Shown here piece after piece: positions 8,349 to 16,878 of a DNA stretch of 64,000 nt. Made by a program: the position numbers and the translations under genes. The notes under the pieces were generated by a model. It ran no database searches, had not been told where the DNA came from, and saw only the letters and a program-made list of their open reading frames with translations. Where the stretch lies: positions 720,303 to 784,302 of the forward strand of contig NZ_LT800497.1 of NCBI RefSeq assembly GCF_900166635.1. The letters are read 5' to 3'. Position 1 is the first letter of the stretch, and every line of letters starts with the position of its first letter. The stretch comes from Oceanobacillus timonensis. Its GTDB lineage: Bacteria; Bacillota; Bacilli; Bacillales; Amphibacillaceae.

Positions 8349-9161
8349 ATGTTGAAAGAAAGAAGGATGTCAAAATTATTTTCAGAGAATGGGAAATCTA
8401 TTACGTTAGCATTAGATGGTTATTACTTTTCCACTAAAACTAGCGGAGTTGATAAAACAATTTCAATTCTTCCGGAACTAATTCAAAATGGTTTGAATGC
8501 TGTCATTGTAACTTACGGTATGGCGAAAATGTATGAACAATCATTTTTAGACTTAGGTGTAATAGTGCGAGCTGACCTTTCAACTAATATTTTTGAAAAT
8601 ACAGTTCCTTATACGACAGAACTTCTGTCAGTAGAAGATACAGTTAGGTTGGCAGCAGACGGACTTGTGTCAATGACATTTCCGGGAGCGGAAAATGAAG
8701 CCAATTCCCATAAAATTGCATGGAAGATTGCAAAGGACTCAGACTACTGGAATGTTCCATTTATGTGTGAGACGCTTCCATACAGTTACCATATAACTGT
8801 ACCTGAATCTCATCAAGTGGAAACCCTTGCATCAGCAGCAAGAATTGGAACAGAGCTTGGGGCGGATATCATCAAAACAAGATTAACTGGTCATCCAAGA
8901 GACCGGGAAATAATTGAATCAGCAAAGAAACCTGTCCTTGTTTTAGGGGGATCGGAAACAACTGAAATCTATAATTACTTTCAATATGCAAAACATTGTA
9001 TGAATGTAGGTGCTAAAGGAGTTGCTGTGGGTAGAAAAATAACGCTCGATCCAAGTCCGGTCGGCGTGGTTGCAGGCTTAAACACAATTATTCATAAAAA
9101 TGGCACAGTAGATGAAGCATATGAAGTCTATCAATCCTTTACAGAAAAAGTAGTAACTTAA
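8349..9161 (+). CDS. Class I aldolase of the DeoC/LacD/LsrF family
   Basis: A 270-residue TIM-barrel aldolase. Seen: the N-terminal LALDGYYF, GAENEANSHKIAW, the Schiff-base lysine in GADIIKT, and the C-terminal GAKGVAVGRKI phosphate-binding strand, as in LsrF/FbaB-type enzymes. An open frame extends back to 8088, but it would run through the regulator gene, the promoter and the leader terminator; ATG 8349, preceded by AGAGGTG at 8337-8343, is the sensible start. First structural gene of the GlpP-controlled operon with two isomerases and a DhaK/DhaL kinase, so it probably cleaves or condenses a phosphorylated keto-sugar yielding dihydroxyacetone phosphate or a similar triose. Substrate unknown. 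Confidence 0.82.
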   Translation: MLKERRMSKLFSENGKSITLALDGYYFSTKTSGVDKTISILPELIQNGLNAVIVTYGMAKMYEQSFLDLGVIVRADLSTNIFENTVPYTTELLSVEDTVRLAADGLVSMTFPGAENEANSHKIAWKIAKDSDYWNVPFMCETLPYSYHITVPESHQVETLASAARIGTELGADIIKTRLTGHPRDREIIESAKKPVLVLGGSETTEIYNYFQYAKHCMNVGAKGVAVGRKITLDPSPVGVVAGLNTIIHKNGTVDEAYEVYQSFTEKVVT

Positions 9162-9296
9162 ACATTCTCTCATTGTTTAAGAAATCAGAATTTAACTATA
9201 CACACAAATCAAAACGAACATTTTGTTTAATGATTCAGAACCATCCAATAAAATACAGTAATATCAATAAACAATAAATTAATTGGAGGAATTGTG

Positions 9297-10127
9297 ATGA
9301 GTATTAAATTTGGCTGTCATACTTCAACCTGGGTATTGGATTATGATAAAGAAGTAGATGTTATTGATCATATAATTGATGTCGTAAGTAATTCAGGTTT
9401 CAAAGGACTTGATATTCAAGCTCCTTTATTAGGGAAATATAAAGATAATCCTGAATTATTTAAAGAAAAATTAGAAAGTAAAGGAGTAGAATTAGCTGCT
9501 ATTACGGTACCATTTAATTGGGATGGTGATGAGGAATCTATTGAAGAAAAAGAAAAAGCAGATTTCTATATTGATTTTTTGAAAAATTTCCCCGGTGCAA
9601 TAATGAATCTGCCATCAAGAGTTGGGCCTAATAGAGATAATTTACTGGTTAGGCAAAAGCAAATTATCAAAAGTGCGAATGCTGTTGGTAAACGAGCATT
9701 TAATAATGGTGTCATTGCATCGTTTCACCCGGCGTCACCACAAACATCCTATTTTAGAACAGCTGATGATTATAAGGTGTTATTTGAAGGGTTAGATACA
9801 GATTACATTGGCTATACACCTGATTGCGGACATATTAAAGCAGGAGGTATGGAACCTTTTGATATAGTAAAAGACAATCTCTCTATTATTCGTCATGTTC
9901 ATTTTAAAGATTGCTCCAATAAATATGAATGGAAAAAGATGGGTACTGGCGATATTGATTATCCTGCTATTGTTCAATTTCTGTATAACAATGGGTATAA
10001 TGGCTGGATTATGGTAGAGGAAGAAACAGAAGAAACAAAAACAAATCCGGACGGCTGTATTCATAATATCTATAAGTATTTTGAGGAAAATGTTATTCCG
10101 ATTGTAAAGGGTGTGAAACAATCATGA
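9297..10127 (+). CDS. Xylose-isomerase-like TIM-barrel sugar isomerase/epimerase (IolE-like)
   Basis: A 276-residue member of the AP-endonuclease-2 / sugar phosphate isomerase superfamily. Seen: the N-terminal KFGCHTSTW strand, the C-terminal metal-site segments YTPDCGHIKAGG, RHVHFKDC and GWIMVEEE (expected Asp/His/His/Glu ligands), and the ATITV-type barrel strands. ATG 9297 is preferred to GTG 9294 because GGAGGA ends at 9290, giving 6-nt spacing. It shares a 4-bp overlap with the next gene, a second isomerase of the same fold. The C-terminal half resembles IolE (inosose dehydratase) and hydroxypyruvate isomerases; the exact reaction cannot be read from sequence. Confidence 0.8.
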   Translation: MSIKFGCHTSTWVLDYDKEVDVIDHIIDVVSNSGFKGLDIQAPLLGKYKDNPELFKEKLESKGVELAAITVPFNWDGDEESIEEKEKADFYIDFLKNFPGAIMNLPSRVGPNRDNLLVRQKQIIKSANAVGKRAFNNGVIASFHPASPQTSYFRTADDYKVLFEGLDTDYIGYTPDCGHIKAGGMEPFDIVKDNLSIIRHVHFKDCSNKYEWKKMGTGDIDYPAIVQFLYNNGYNGWIMVEEETEETKTNPDGCIHNIYKYFEENVIPIVKGVKQS

Positions 10128-11023
10128 ATAATTATTTTATTCCTTCCCTATTAATTGCGGAAACGTATTTTCCTGTAAAGGATGAAAGAGGCTTTACAGC
10201 GGATATTATTGAAAAATCAACAGCTGAGGGTTTTTACCAATCTTTTGAAATTGGTGATATACAAAATAAAGAAGAGAGAAAAAGAATATTGTCAATGAAG
10301 GAAAAAAATGATGTTGTAATTACAGAGTGGTTGACATTCTTAATTGACAGAAATCAACTTGATGTTTCTTCATTAGATCAAAAATTGAGATTACAAACTG
10401 TACAGCAATTAAAGGATAATATTTATTTAGCCGCTGAATGTGGCGCTTCTAACATTGCTTTTATTACTGGTCCTGACCCTGGATCAGAACGAAGAAAAAA
10501 AGGCATGGATGGTCTTTTTGAAAGCCTTTGCTCTATTTGTGAAGAAGCAGAAAAATATAATATCACTGTTTTAGTTGAACATCTGGATAGAATTGCAGAC
10601 AAAAAAAGAATCCTAGGGCCAATTGATGAAACAGTACAATTATTATTAAGAGTCAAAGAAAATTATCAAAATATTGGCCTTGCATTTGATACTGCTCACT
10701 CAGCACTCAATGGCGAAAATATCCTAGAAGCCATTGAAGAAGGAAGTCAGTTGATTCAACAAATTCACTTTTCAAATGCAGTATTGGATCCATTAAATGA
10801 ATTATATGGTGATAATCATATGCCAATTGGTTCGCCTGGTTTTTTAAATAACGAAAAAATATTTGAAATATTACAAAAAGCGGAAGAGCTTGATATGAAT
10901 AAAGAATTTGGAATGCGCGTTGCAATTGAAGCCAGGACACCTAGCAAGGAAAAATTAGAAGAAAGTGCAGAAAACGTAAAAAATTTATTAGATAATGCAC
11001 TTAATCTAGTTAATTATAAGTAA
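10124..11023 (+). CDS. Second TIM-barrel sugar phosphate isomerase/epimerase family protein
   Basis: A 299-residue AP-endonuclease-2-like barrel, less conserved than its upstream neighbour. Seen: VLVEHLD (about 147-153) with a candidate metal Glu/His, GLAFDTAHSALNG, QQIHFSNA and the terminal VAIEARTP strand, giving the expected Glu-Asp-His-Glu series. The ATGA overlap at 10124 indicates translational coupling with the preceding isomerase. It may catalyse a second isomerisation or epimerisation in the same route, or form a heteromer with the first; both are inferences. The function is otherwise unassigned. Confidence 0.72.
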   Translation: MNNYFIPSLLIAETYFPVKDERGFTADIIEKSTAEGFYQSFEIGDIQNKEERKRILSMKEKNDVVITEWLTFLIDRNQLDVSSLDQKLRLQTVQQLKDNIYLAAECGASNIAFITGPDPGSERRKKGMDGLFESLCSICEEAEKYNITVLVEHLDRIADKKRILGPIDETVQLLLRVKENYQNIGLAFDTAHSALNGENILEAIEEGSQLIQQIHFSNAVLDPLNELYGDNHMPIGSPGFLNNEKIFEILQKAEELDMNKEFGMRVAIEARTPSKEKLEESAENVKNLLDNALNLVNYK

Positions 11024-11077
11024 ATCGTTCATTAAAATAAATACTAAAAATTTAAATAATAGAAAAGAGGGAAATAC

Positions 11078-12385
11078 ATGAGTATAAATTCCGTGCCTTT
11101 ATCAGCAGGCACTACTCCAAAACCGAAAGGGAAGCTTCGTAATACTGTAGTTATTTGGCTGTTAATAATTGGTATGATTAACTATTTGGATCGTTCTATT
11201 TTATCCATTGCAGCTCCTGAAATGATGAATGATTTAAAGTTTACAGCAACTGATATTGGTTTGTTAGGTACGGCATTTTCATGGGCATATGCCATCGGAC
11301 AGCTGCCTACTGGTTGGCTGATAGATAAAGTTGGGCCTAAAAAGATGTTAGGGATTGGTGTTATTGTTTGGAGTTTCGCAACTTTCTTTGGCGGTTTAGT
11401 TAGTGCACTTTGGGTATTTGTTTTACTAAGGATAATACTTGGAGTTGGTGAAGCACCTTGTTTCCCTTCAGCAGCAAAAATTACAAGTAAATGGTATCCG
11501 AAGAAAGAGCGGGGACTTATTTCTGGAATTTGGGATTCTTCAACAAAATGGGGACCAGCAATTGCACCTCCCATTTTAGTATTTATCATGGCTACATTTG
11601 GCTGGAGAGAATTGTTTTATTTTGCTGGGTTATTAGGTATTGTTTATGGCGCTGTATTTCTTAAATTCTATCATGATCCTGAAAAAAGTAAGCGGTTATC
11701 GAAAGAGGAATATGAATATATTAAACAAGATGATAAAGCCGAGAATTTAAACGATGTTTCAAATATAAACTGGTTTTCCTTATTTAAATATCGCAGTGTT
11801 TGGGGAATGATTTTAGGTTATTTCTGTACGATTTGGACTTGGAATATTTTCTTAGTATTCTTACCGCTTTATTTATTAGATAAATTTAATGTGTCGTTTG
11901 CAACGTTAGGCCTCATGGCAAGTATTCCTTGGATTGGAGGGGGTCTTGGAAATATTATTGGCGGTTATACAACGAAAAAGATGTCAGAATCAGGGAAGTT
12001 TTCTCCGATGAAAGCGAAACAAATTGTTATTGCTATTTGTGCAATTATGTCAGCGATTGCGGTTGTTGTTATTCCATTTGTTGATACGCTGGGATTAACT
12101 GTTACACTATTGACAATTGCTTTATTCTTTATTTCCTCCATTACTGGGAATGCTTGGGCATTAGCATCTGACGTTGCCCCGTCCTCAATGGTTGCTTCTG
12201 TCGGATCTATCCAAAACTTTGGAGGTTACTTTGGAGGAGCGTTTTCACCTATCGCTGCCGGTATAATTGTTGATGTTACAGGTTCTTATTCATTAGCATT
12301 TGTTAGCGGCGGTATTATTGCAGGATGCGCAGCTCTATTCTATTTCTTTGTTGTAAAAAAACCAATTAAAGAGGCAATGGCTTAA
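11078..12385 (+). CDS. MFS transporter, anion:cation symporter (hexuronate/glucarate-like) family
   Basis: A 435-residue membrane protein with about 12 hydrophobic segments. Seen: WLLIIGMINYLDRSILSIA in the first helix (NYLDR is typical of the ACS family), the loop 2-3 motif GWLIDKVGPKKML, and RIILGVGEAPCFPSAAK. Relatives carry sugar acids and other organic anions with protons. It is followed by DhaK/DhaL and preceded by two isomerases and an aldolase in one operon, so it should import the pathway's substrate, probably an acidic sugar or sugar derivative. Ribosome site AGAGGG precedes the ATG. Confidence 0.85.
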   Translation: MSINSVPLSAGTTPKPKGKLRNTVVIWLLIIGMINYLDRSILSIAAPEMMNDLKFTATDIGLLGTAFSWAYAIGQLPTGWLIDKVGPKKMLGIGVIVWSFATFFGGLVSALWVFVLLRIILGVGEAPCFPSAAKITSKWYPKKERGLISGIWDSSTKWGPAIAPPILVFIMATFGWRELFYFAGLLGIVYGAVFLKFYHDPEKSKRLSKEEYEYIKQDDKAENLNDVSNINWFSLFKYRSVWGMILGYFCTIWTWNIFLVFLPLYLLDKFNVSFATLGLMASIPWIGGGLGNIIGGYTTKKMSESGKFSPMKAKQIVIAICAIMSAIAVVVIPFVDTLGLTVTLLTIALFFISSITGNAWALASDVAPSSMVASVGSIQNFGGYFGGAFSPIAAGIIVDVTGSYSLAFVSGGIIAGCAALFYFFVVKKPIKEAMA

Positions 12386-12560
12386 TCAAAGAAGTTTGAT
12401 AGTGATATGCATAAAGACAATTCGGAATGTAGTTAATAGAATATGTTCTTCTTGGTTAAACTATCCATTTAAATTATTAAAATTCTCTTTGGGAATCGGA
12501 ATGTATTGTATTATTAAACTTATTATTTTCAGTTAATTAAACTGCTTAGGAGGGACTTGA

Positions 12561-13583
12561 ATGATGATCAAAAAAATTATTAACAATCCTAGTAATGTTG
12601 TTGAAGAAATGCTTGAAGGTTTTCTTATTGCTAACAAAGAATATGAAAAAGTTGAAGGGGTTACTGGGATTGTCCGAAAAGAGTTAAAGGATAAAGTAGG
12701 TGTTTTAGTTGGAGGCGGTAGTGGCCATGAACCGTTGTTTTTAGATTTGATTGGTGAAGGTTTAGCGGATGGAATAGCTTTAGGAAACGTTTTTGCAGCA
12801 CCAACTCCAAATACCATTGTTGAGGTTGCGAAAAAAATAGATTCTGGTAAAGGAGTAATCTTTGTTTATGGTAATTATGAAGGAGATATTCTTAACTTTG
12901 ATATGGCTGCAGAATTGTTAGAATTTGAAGGAATTGAAACGAAAACGGTAAGAGTAAGTGATGATGTTGCATCTGCACCAGAAGACAGAAAAGAAGACCG
13001 AAGAGGTGTTGCTGGAGATATTTTCATTATGAAAATAGCGGGTGCTGCTGCGGAAGAAAGTCTTTCGTTAAATGAAGTATTTAGAATCACTCAAAAAGCA
13101 AACGATTACGCATTATCAATGGGAGTTGCTTTGTCTCCAGGAACGATTCCAGGTGCTACTGAACCACCCTTCCTCATTGCTGATGATGAAATTGAAGTAG
13201 GTTTGGGGGTTCATGGTGAGCCTGGAATTGAAACAAGAAAAATAATGCCTGCCGATGAGCTTGTTAATTTAATGATGGATAGAATTTTAAGTGAAAGGAA
13301 ACTCGGCAAAGGTAAAGAAGTAGCTGTTTTGGTCAATGGTCTTGGTTCAACAACAATAATGGAATTATTAATTGTTAATCGAAGAGTAGCCCAACTTCTC
13401 CAAGAAAAACACATTACAATTCATGATATGGATGTAAATAGTTATATTACAACACAAGAAATGGCTGGATTCTCTATTACGTTATTGGAATTGGATGAAG
13501 AATTAAAAGCATACTATGATGCCTCAGCTATTTCTCCTTATTATGTAAAATTACCAAAGAAAGAAGTGGATGAAAATGCATAG
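12561..13583 (+). CDS. DhaK-like kinase subunit (DAK1 domain)
   Basis: A 340-residue DAK1-domain protein. Seen: GGGSGHEPL (51-59), YGNYEGDILNF, DDVASAPEDR and GVHGEPGIE with His218, the residue that forms the covalent hemiaminal with dihydroxyacetone in DhaK. Ribosome site AGGAGGG precedes the ATG. The DhaL gene overlaps its end. No DhaM (PTS phosphotransfer) gene follows, so the phosphate donor is either ATP bound by DhaL or a DhaM encoded elsewhere. Given the aldolase and isomerases, the substrate may be a larger ketose (an erythrulose-like or apulose-like sugar) rather than dihydroxyacetone; this is inference. Confidence 0.88.
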   Translation: MMIKKIINNPSNVVEEMLEGFLIANKEYEKVEGVTGIVRKELKDKVGVLVGGGSGHEPLFLDLIGEGLADGIALGNVFAAPTPNTIVEVAKKIDSGKGVIFVYGNYEGDILNFDMAAELLEFEGIETKTVRVSDDVASAPEDRKEDRRGVAGDIFIMKIAGAAAEESLSLNEVFRITQKANDYALSMGVALSPGTIPGATEPPFLIADDEIEVGLGVHGEPGIETRKIMPADELVNLMMDRILSERKLGKGKEVAVLVNGLGSTTIMELLIVNRRVAQLLQEKHITIHDMDVNSYITTQEMAGFSITLLELDEELKAYYDASAISPYYVKLPKKEVDENA

Positions 13584-14232
13584 AACTGAACAATTAACAC
13601 GTTTATCACCCTCTAATGTAAAAGATATGTTCATCTATGCTGGGCAAAAGGTACAAGAAAATAAGCCGTTTTTAACAAAGATTGATAGTGCAATTGGTGA
13701 TGGCGATCATGGCATAGGTATGAGTGTAGGATTTTCAAAAGCTGAAGAAAACTTAAGTGGAAAAGAATTTCAAACGGTAAATGAAGTATTTAAAACAATA
13801 GGTATGTCCATGATTACATCAATGGGCGGTGCTTCAGGTGTAATCTTTGGAACATTGTTTATCGGTGGAATTAAAGGGTTAGATAATAGGGAAACGCTAG
13901 ATTTAGAAATGCTAACTGAAATATTCAAAGGTTCTCTAAACGCAATAAAAGAACGTGGTAAGGCAGAATTAGGAGATAAAACAATGATTGATGCCCTTCA
14001 ACCAGCTGTTAAAGCACTACATGAAAGTGTATCTTCTAACCAATGTTTTAGTGAAGGTCTTAAAAATGCAGAAAATAGTGCGGCACAAGGGGTTGAAAAT
14101 ACTAAGAACTATTCAGCTAAGTTTGGACGTGCTAAAGCTCTTGGGGAACGAGCTATTGGCCACCAAGATGCTGGTGCAACAACAGTTTGGATTATTTTCA
14201 AATCCATGCGTGAATGGGTAGAAAATAATTAA
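13570..14232 (+). CDS. DhaL-like nucleotide-binding kinase subunit (DAK2 domain)
   Basis: A 220-residue DAK2-domain protein. Seen: the Mg-ADP-binding aspartates in KIDSAIGDGDHG (about 37-48), GGASGVIFGT, GDKTMIDAL and GRAKALGERAIGHQDAGAT near the C-terminus, all DhaL hallmarks. It starts inside the last codons of the DhaK gene (ATG at 13570 or 13576), a translational coupling expected for a two-subunit kinase. Last intact gene of the GlpP-type operon; a decayed DapA-family gene follows directly after it with its own good ribosome site, suggesting the operon was once longer. Confidence 0.87.
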   Translation: MKMHRTEQLTRLSPSNVKDMFIYAGQKVQENKPFLTKIDSAIGDGDHGIGMSVGFSKAEENLSGKEFQTVNEVFKTIGMSMITSMGGASGVIFGTLFIGGIKGLDNRETLDLEMLTEIFKGSLNAIKERGKAELGDKTMIDALQPAVKALHESVSSNQCFSEGLKNAENSAAQGVENTKNYSAKFGRAKALGERAIGHQDAGATTVWIIFKSMREWVENN

Positions 14233-14263
14233 AAGATAATCATATAGATTAAGAGGGGGAGAA

Positions 14264-14430
14264 TTGCAAATACAACAGAAAAGATACAAGGCTTTATTCT
14301 CTCCGTATCCTGTTATATGTAAAGAAAATGGTGAACTTGATAAAATAGGGATGGCTAATTTGAAAGGTTTTTGATCAGTGCAGGTGTCATCAGAATGAAA
14401 TATCATCTAGGGTTTTATAAGTCTGAATGA
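14264..14430 (+). pseudogene. DapA-family (dihydrodipicolinate synthase/KDG aldolase-like) N-terminal remnant
   Basis: A strong ribosome site (AGAGGGGGAG, 14252-14261) precedes TTG 14264 and a frame reading ALFSPYPVICKENGELD, typical of the start of DapA-family lyases. It stops after 36 codons at 14374, and the continuation FLISAGVIR is found in another frame across the TTTTTGA run near 14370, so a frameshift has occurred. The rest of the gene is unrecognisable. It lies 31 bp after the DhaL gene and was probably the operon's former last gene. Confidence 0.6.
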
Positions 14431-14818
14431 CTGTAAAGCCCTTTTTGAATCATTTAAACTGAAATTGGTGACTCAATAATGTTTTGGAAAAATGACTAAT
14501 ATGCAAAAAATAAAGATAAGGGTGAAATCCCTCCATTTATAATGAAGTGGACTATTTATACTTATTGATATTATTGGGGCAGATCCAAATACTGATGATA
14601 ATGGTGTAATGCACTTATTAAGTTCAGGACAATTATCCGTAATTCTAATGGCTTTTACTATAACGATAAACAAAATAGATAATATATCTGATAACTTTTT
14701 CTAGGTTAACCTTTTAGCAAGATGTTTACCTTATATCGATAGTTGTAGTCAATACCACAAATATAGCTATAAAATTAATCAGCCAAGATATTACTGGAGG
14801 AGAACTGGGTAATAAAAT

Positions 14819-14852
14819 AACAGAGCTTGTTAGTATGCTAACAAGCTCTGTT
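14819..14852. terminator. Perfect 15-bp hairpin
   Basis: AACAGAGCTTGTTAG (14819-14833) and its exact complement (14838-14852) flank a TATG loop. There is no T-run; because of its symmetry it could act in either direction between the former genes on both sides. Confidence 0.5.
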
Positions 14853-14863
14853 AAGCTATAAAT

Positions 14864-14938
14864 TTATTCTACTTCAAACAAATAGGATGTATGGTGATGG
14901 TATACTTCACCAGGATGCAACATAATATCAGAAACCCC
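14864..14938 (-). pseudogene. Aldose 1-epimerase (mutarotase) C-terminal remnant
   Basis: Minus strand, stop TAA at 14864-14866. The last 24 codons read GVSDIMLHPGEVYHHHTSY and end LFEVE, the C-terminal LxPGExYxxxTxYxF strand of aldose 1-epimerases. Upstream the frame enters the hairpin at 14932-14970 and no further homology is seen, so only the tail remains. It differs from the intact galM at 24936. Confidence 0.5.
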
Positions 14939-14970
14939 TTACGATATGGAGAAATCTTAAGGGGGTTTTT
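14932..14970 (+). terminator. Terminator-like hairpin with T-run
   Basis: AAACCCCTTA (14932-14941) pairs with TAAGGGGGTTT (14958-14968) with one bulge, followed by TTTTT (14966-14970). It reads as a rightward intrinsic terminator, probably orphaned by the loss of an upstream gene. Confidence 0.55.
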
Positions 14971-15302
14971 GTATTGTATAAAATCAATAGCGTTACATAA
15001 ATAGAAACAGCATATTCGGTAAAATAGGTTCCAGTAATTTTCACTAATAATCTTACTTTATTCTTGCACAGGTTGTAAAAACTCCAATAACTTTCTATAT
15101 GTGGTTAATCTCTTTAATAGTTTGCACTTAAATGATTGACGTAATATATGAAAATGATGTTACCAAAAGAATTTTGATAACTACAAAATCCGGGATTGTA
15201 TCCAATTATGCAAAAATTTTTATAGATTCAAGTGGGGAGCCATTAAACAAAATAAAATACGAGGCATAAAAACGAAATGTTAGCAAGTAGCTAAAAAAAA
15301 TA

Positions 15303-15331
15303 TTGACAAGCTAAAAAAAATTAATTAGCAT
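15303..15331 (+). promoter_or_regulatory. Putative SigA promoter of the YheO-type regulator gene
   Basis: TTGACA (15303-15308), 17-bp spacer, TAGCAT (15326-15331). The element AGCTAAAAAAAA occurs twice, once just before the -35 box (from about 15290) and once in the spacer (from 15309), a direct repeat that could be a binding site for the regulator. Confidence 0.5.
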
Positions 15332-15366
15332 ATAGTTATAGATATTCAAAGATAAGGAGTTTAAAA

Positions 15367-16032
15367 ATGGAACATATTAATGATGAGATTGATTTTCTAA
15401 CTTCCATTGTAAAAGGTATTTCTAAACAGTTTGGGAGTCAATGCGAGGTAGTACTTTTAGATTTAACGCAGTACGAGCAATATGGAAGCGGTTTAATCGT
15501 TTTGATTGAAAACGGGTATGTAACAGGGAGAAAAGTTGGTGATTCAGGAACAAATATAGGGCTGGAAGTCTTAAGAGGGACAAACAGAGAAGGGGATAAA
15601 CACAATTATCTGACAAAAACCAAAGACGGAAGAATGTTAAGGTCGTCTACAATGTATATCCGAAATAGCAAAGGAAATCCTATAGGTTGCATATGTATAA
15701 ACTTTGATATCACAAGCTTTATGATGGCAGAAACCGCTATTAAAGAATTTACAGATTTAAATAAAATCAACACTGATGTAAAAGAAGTATTCGTTAATAA
15801 TGTAAATGACGTTTTAGCAATCTTGATTCAAGAAGCCCAAAATCATGTGGATAAACCGGTGGCACATATGACTAAAGAAGATAAAATGAAAGGAATAAAG
15901 TATCTTGACCAAAAAGGGGCTTTTTTAATTCAAAAATCAGGAGATAAAATCTGTGAATACTTTAGTATATCAAAATACACGCTTTATAATTATCTAGATA
16001 CAGTCCGTAATGAGCAGGGGCAGGGGATGTGA
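15367..16032 (+). CDS. YheO/DauR-type transcriptional regulator (PAS-like plus HTH)
   Basis: A 221-residue protein with the two-part layout of the YheO family. An N-terminal PAS-like sensing domain (about 10-120) includes VVLLDLTQY, RGTNREGDKHNY, STMYIRNSKGNPIGCICINFDIT; a C-terminal helix-turn-helix (about 175-215) includes KMKGIKYLDQKGAFLIQKSGD and FSISKYTLYNYLD. Ribosome site AAGGAG lies 7 nt before the ATG. Members such as DauR control amino-acid and small-ligand catabolism. It starts a gene set with RidA, an NCS1 carrier, a carbamoylase and a hydantoinase, so it probably senses the imported hydantoin or a breakdown product (inference). Confidence 0.85.
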   Translation: MEHINDEIDFLTSIVKGISKQFGSQCEVVLLDLTQYEQYGSGLIVLIENGYVTGRKVGDSGTNIGLEVLRGTNREGDKHNYLTKTKDGRMLRSSTMYIRNSKGNPIGCICINFDITSFMMAETAIKEFTDLNKINTDVKEVFVNNVNDVLAILIQEAQNHVDKPVAHMTKEDKMKGIKYLDQKGAFLIQKSGDKICEYFSISKYTLYNYLDTVRNEQGQGM

Positions 16033-16084
16033 ACCAAATAAAGGCAAGCTATTTAGAAAAATATATTCGAAGGAGAGATTGATT

Positions 16085-16453
16085 ATGAAGCAAGTTATAA
16101 ATACAAACATGGCGCCAGTGCCAGGTGGACATTTTTCACAAGGAATTAAAATGAATAATAGGGTCTATGTTGCAGGGCAACCGCCTGTTGATCCTGAAAC
16201 AGGAAAGGTTCCAGAAACTGTAGAGGAGCAGACAAGAATAGCTCTAACAAATATTAAGAATGTCTTAGAAGCAGCAGGTGCTAAATTAGAAGATGTTGTT
16301 AAAGTTAATACATATTTAACTAATGTGGAAGACTTTAAAAAATATGATAAAATCTATCAGGAGTTTTTCACTGATAATTTACCTGTCAGAACCACAATTG
16401 GTTGTGATCTAAAGGGTATACCTTTAGAAATAGATGCTATTGCAGAATTATAA
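16085..16453 (+). CDS. RidA/YjgF-family enamine/imine deaminase
   Basis: A 122-residue RidA-family protein. Seen: FSQGIKMNNRVYVAGQ, TRIALTNIKNVLEAAGA, VVKVNTYLTNVEDF and PVRTTIGCDLKG, where the Arg of the PVRT motif is the substrate-binding residue of RidA. The open frame reaches back into the regulator gene, but ATG 16085 with AGGAGAG at 16071-16077 is the start. RidA proteins hydrolyse reactive 2-aminoacrylate-type imines and relatives also hydrolyse carbamates such as aminoacrylate or ureidoacrylate in pyrimidine breakdown (RutC). Its place between the regulator and the hydantoinase operon suggests a similar clean-up role here. Confidence 0.87.
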   Translation: MKQVINTNMAPVPGGHFSQGIKMNNRVYVAGQPPVDPETGKVPETVEEQTRIALTNIKNVLEAAGAKLEDVVKVNTYLTNVEDFKKYDKIYQEFFTDNLPVRTTIGCDLKGIPLEIDAIAEL

Positions 16454-16878
16454 TATATAAATTTATAGACTTCGATGCGAAGTTAAGTTGAGTAGACCGA
16501 ATATTCAATTAAATGAGTCATATTTAAATATAAAGCCAAAATTTTTAATTTTGGTAAAACTATAAGCATGATAAATATATCTCAATTAGATCCATTTTCA
16601 ATTCTAATATCCAAGAATATCGTGAGTGTCCAACAGTAAATATAATTCACACTTTTCATCATAAAGAAGTAAAACACAGTTGATTTAATATGGAGCTTTT
16701 TCGATCGTGAGTCAAGAGTAAAGCTGTCAAACGGTTAATAATATTGGCTCATGGTCAGGCCTCATGTTCATAAATCCATATATGACCTCTTTCTAGATTC
16801 TCTTAGTGAATTATGAAAAAGCATTAAGTTATAAAAGATTAAGAAAAATTATTTTAAACTTACAATACAAGGAAGTGG
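16454..16878. other. 425-bp spacer between ridA-like and SDR genes
   Basis: No coding-like stretch found. Two small hairpins occur: ACTTCG/CGAAGT (16469-16483) and CCAAAATT/AATTTTGG (16536-16554), the second a weak terminator candidate. The SDR operon promoter should lie in the last 150 bp, but no clear box pair stands out. Confidence 0.35.

Larger units (their letters stand above)
14431..15302. other. Decayed intergenic region
   Basis: About 870 bp without an intact gene. It holds an isolated hairpin (14819-14852), a mutarotase C-terminal remnant on the minus strand (14864-14938) and a terminator-like hairpin (14932-14970). A stretch near 14560-14703 reads as an open frame ending in TAG, but I cannot identify it. 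The remainder shows nothing recognisable. Confidence 0.45.
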
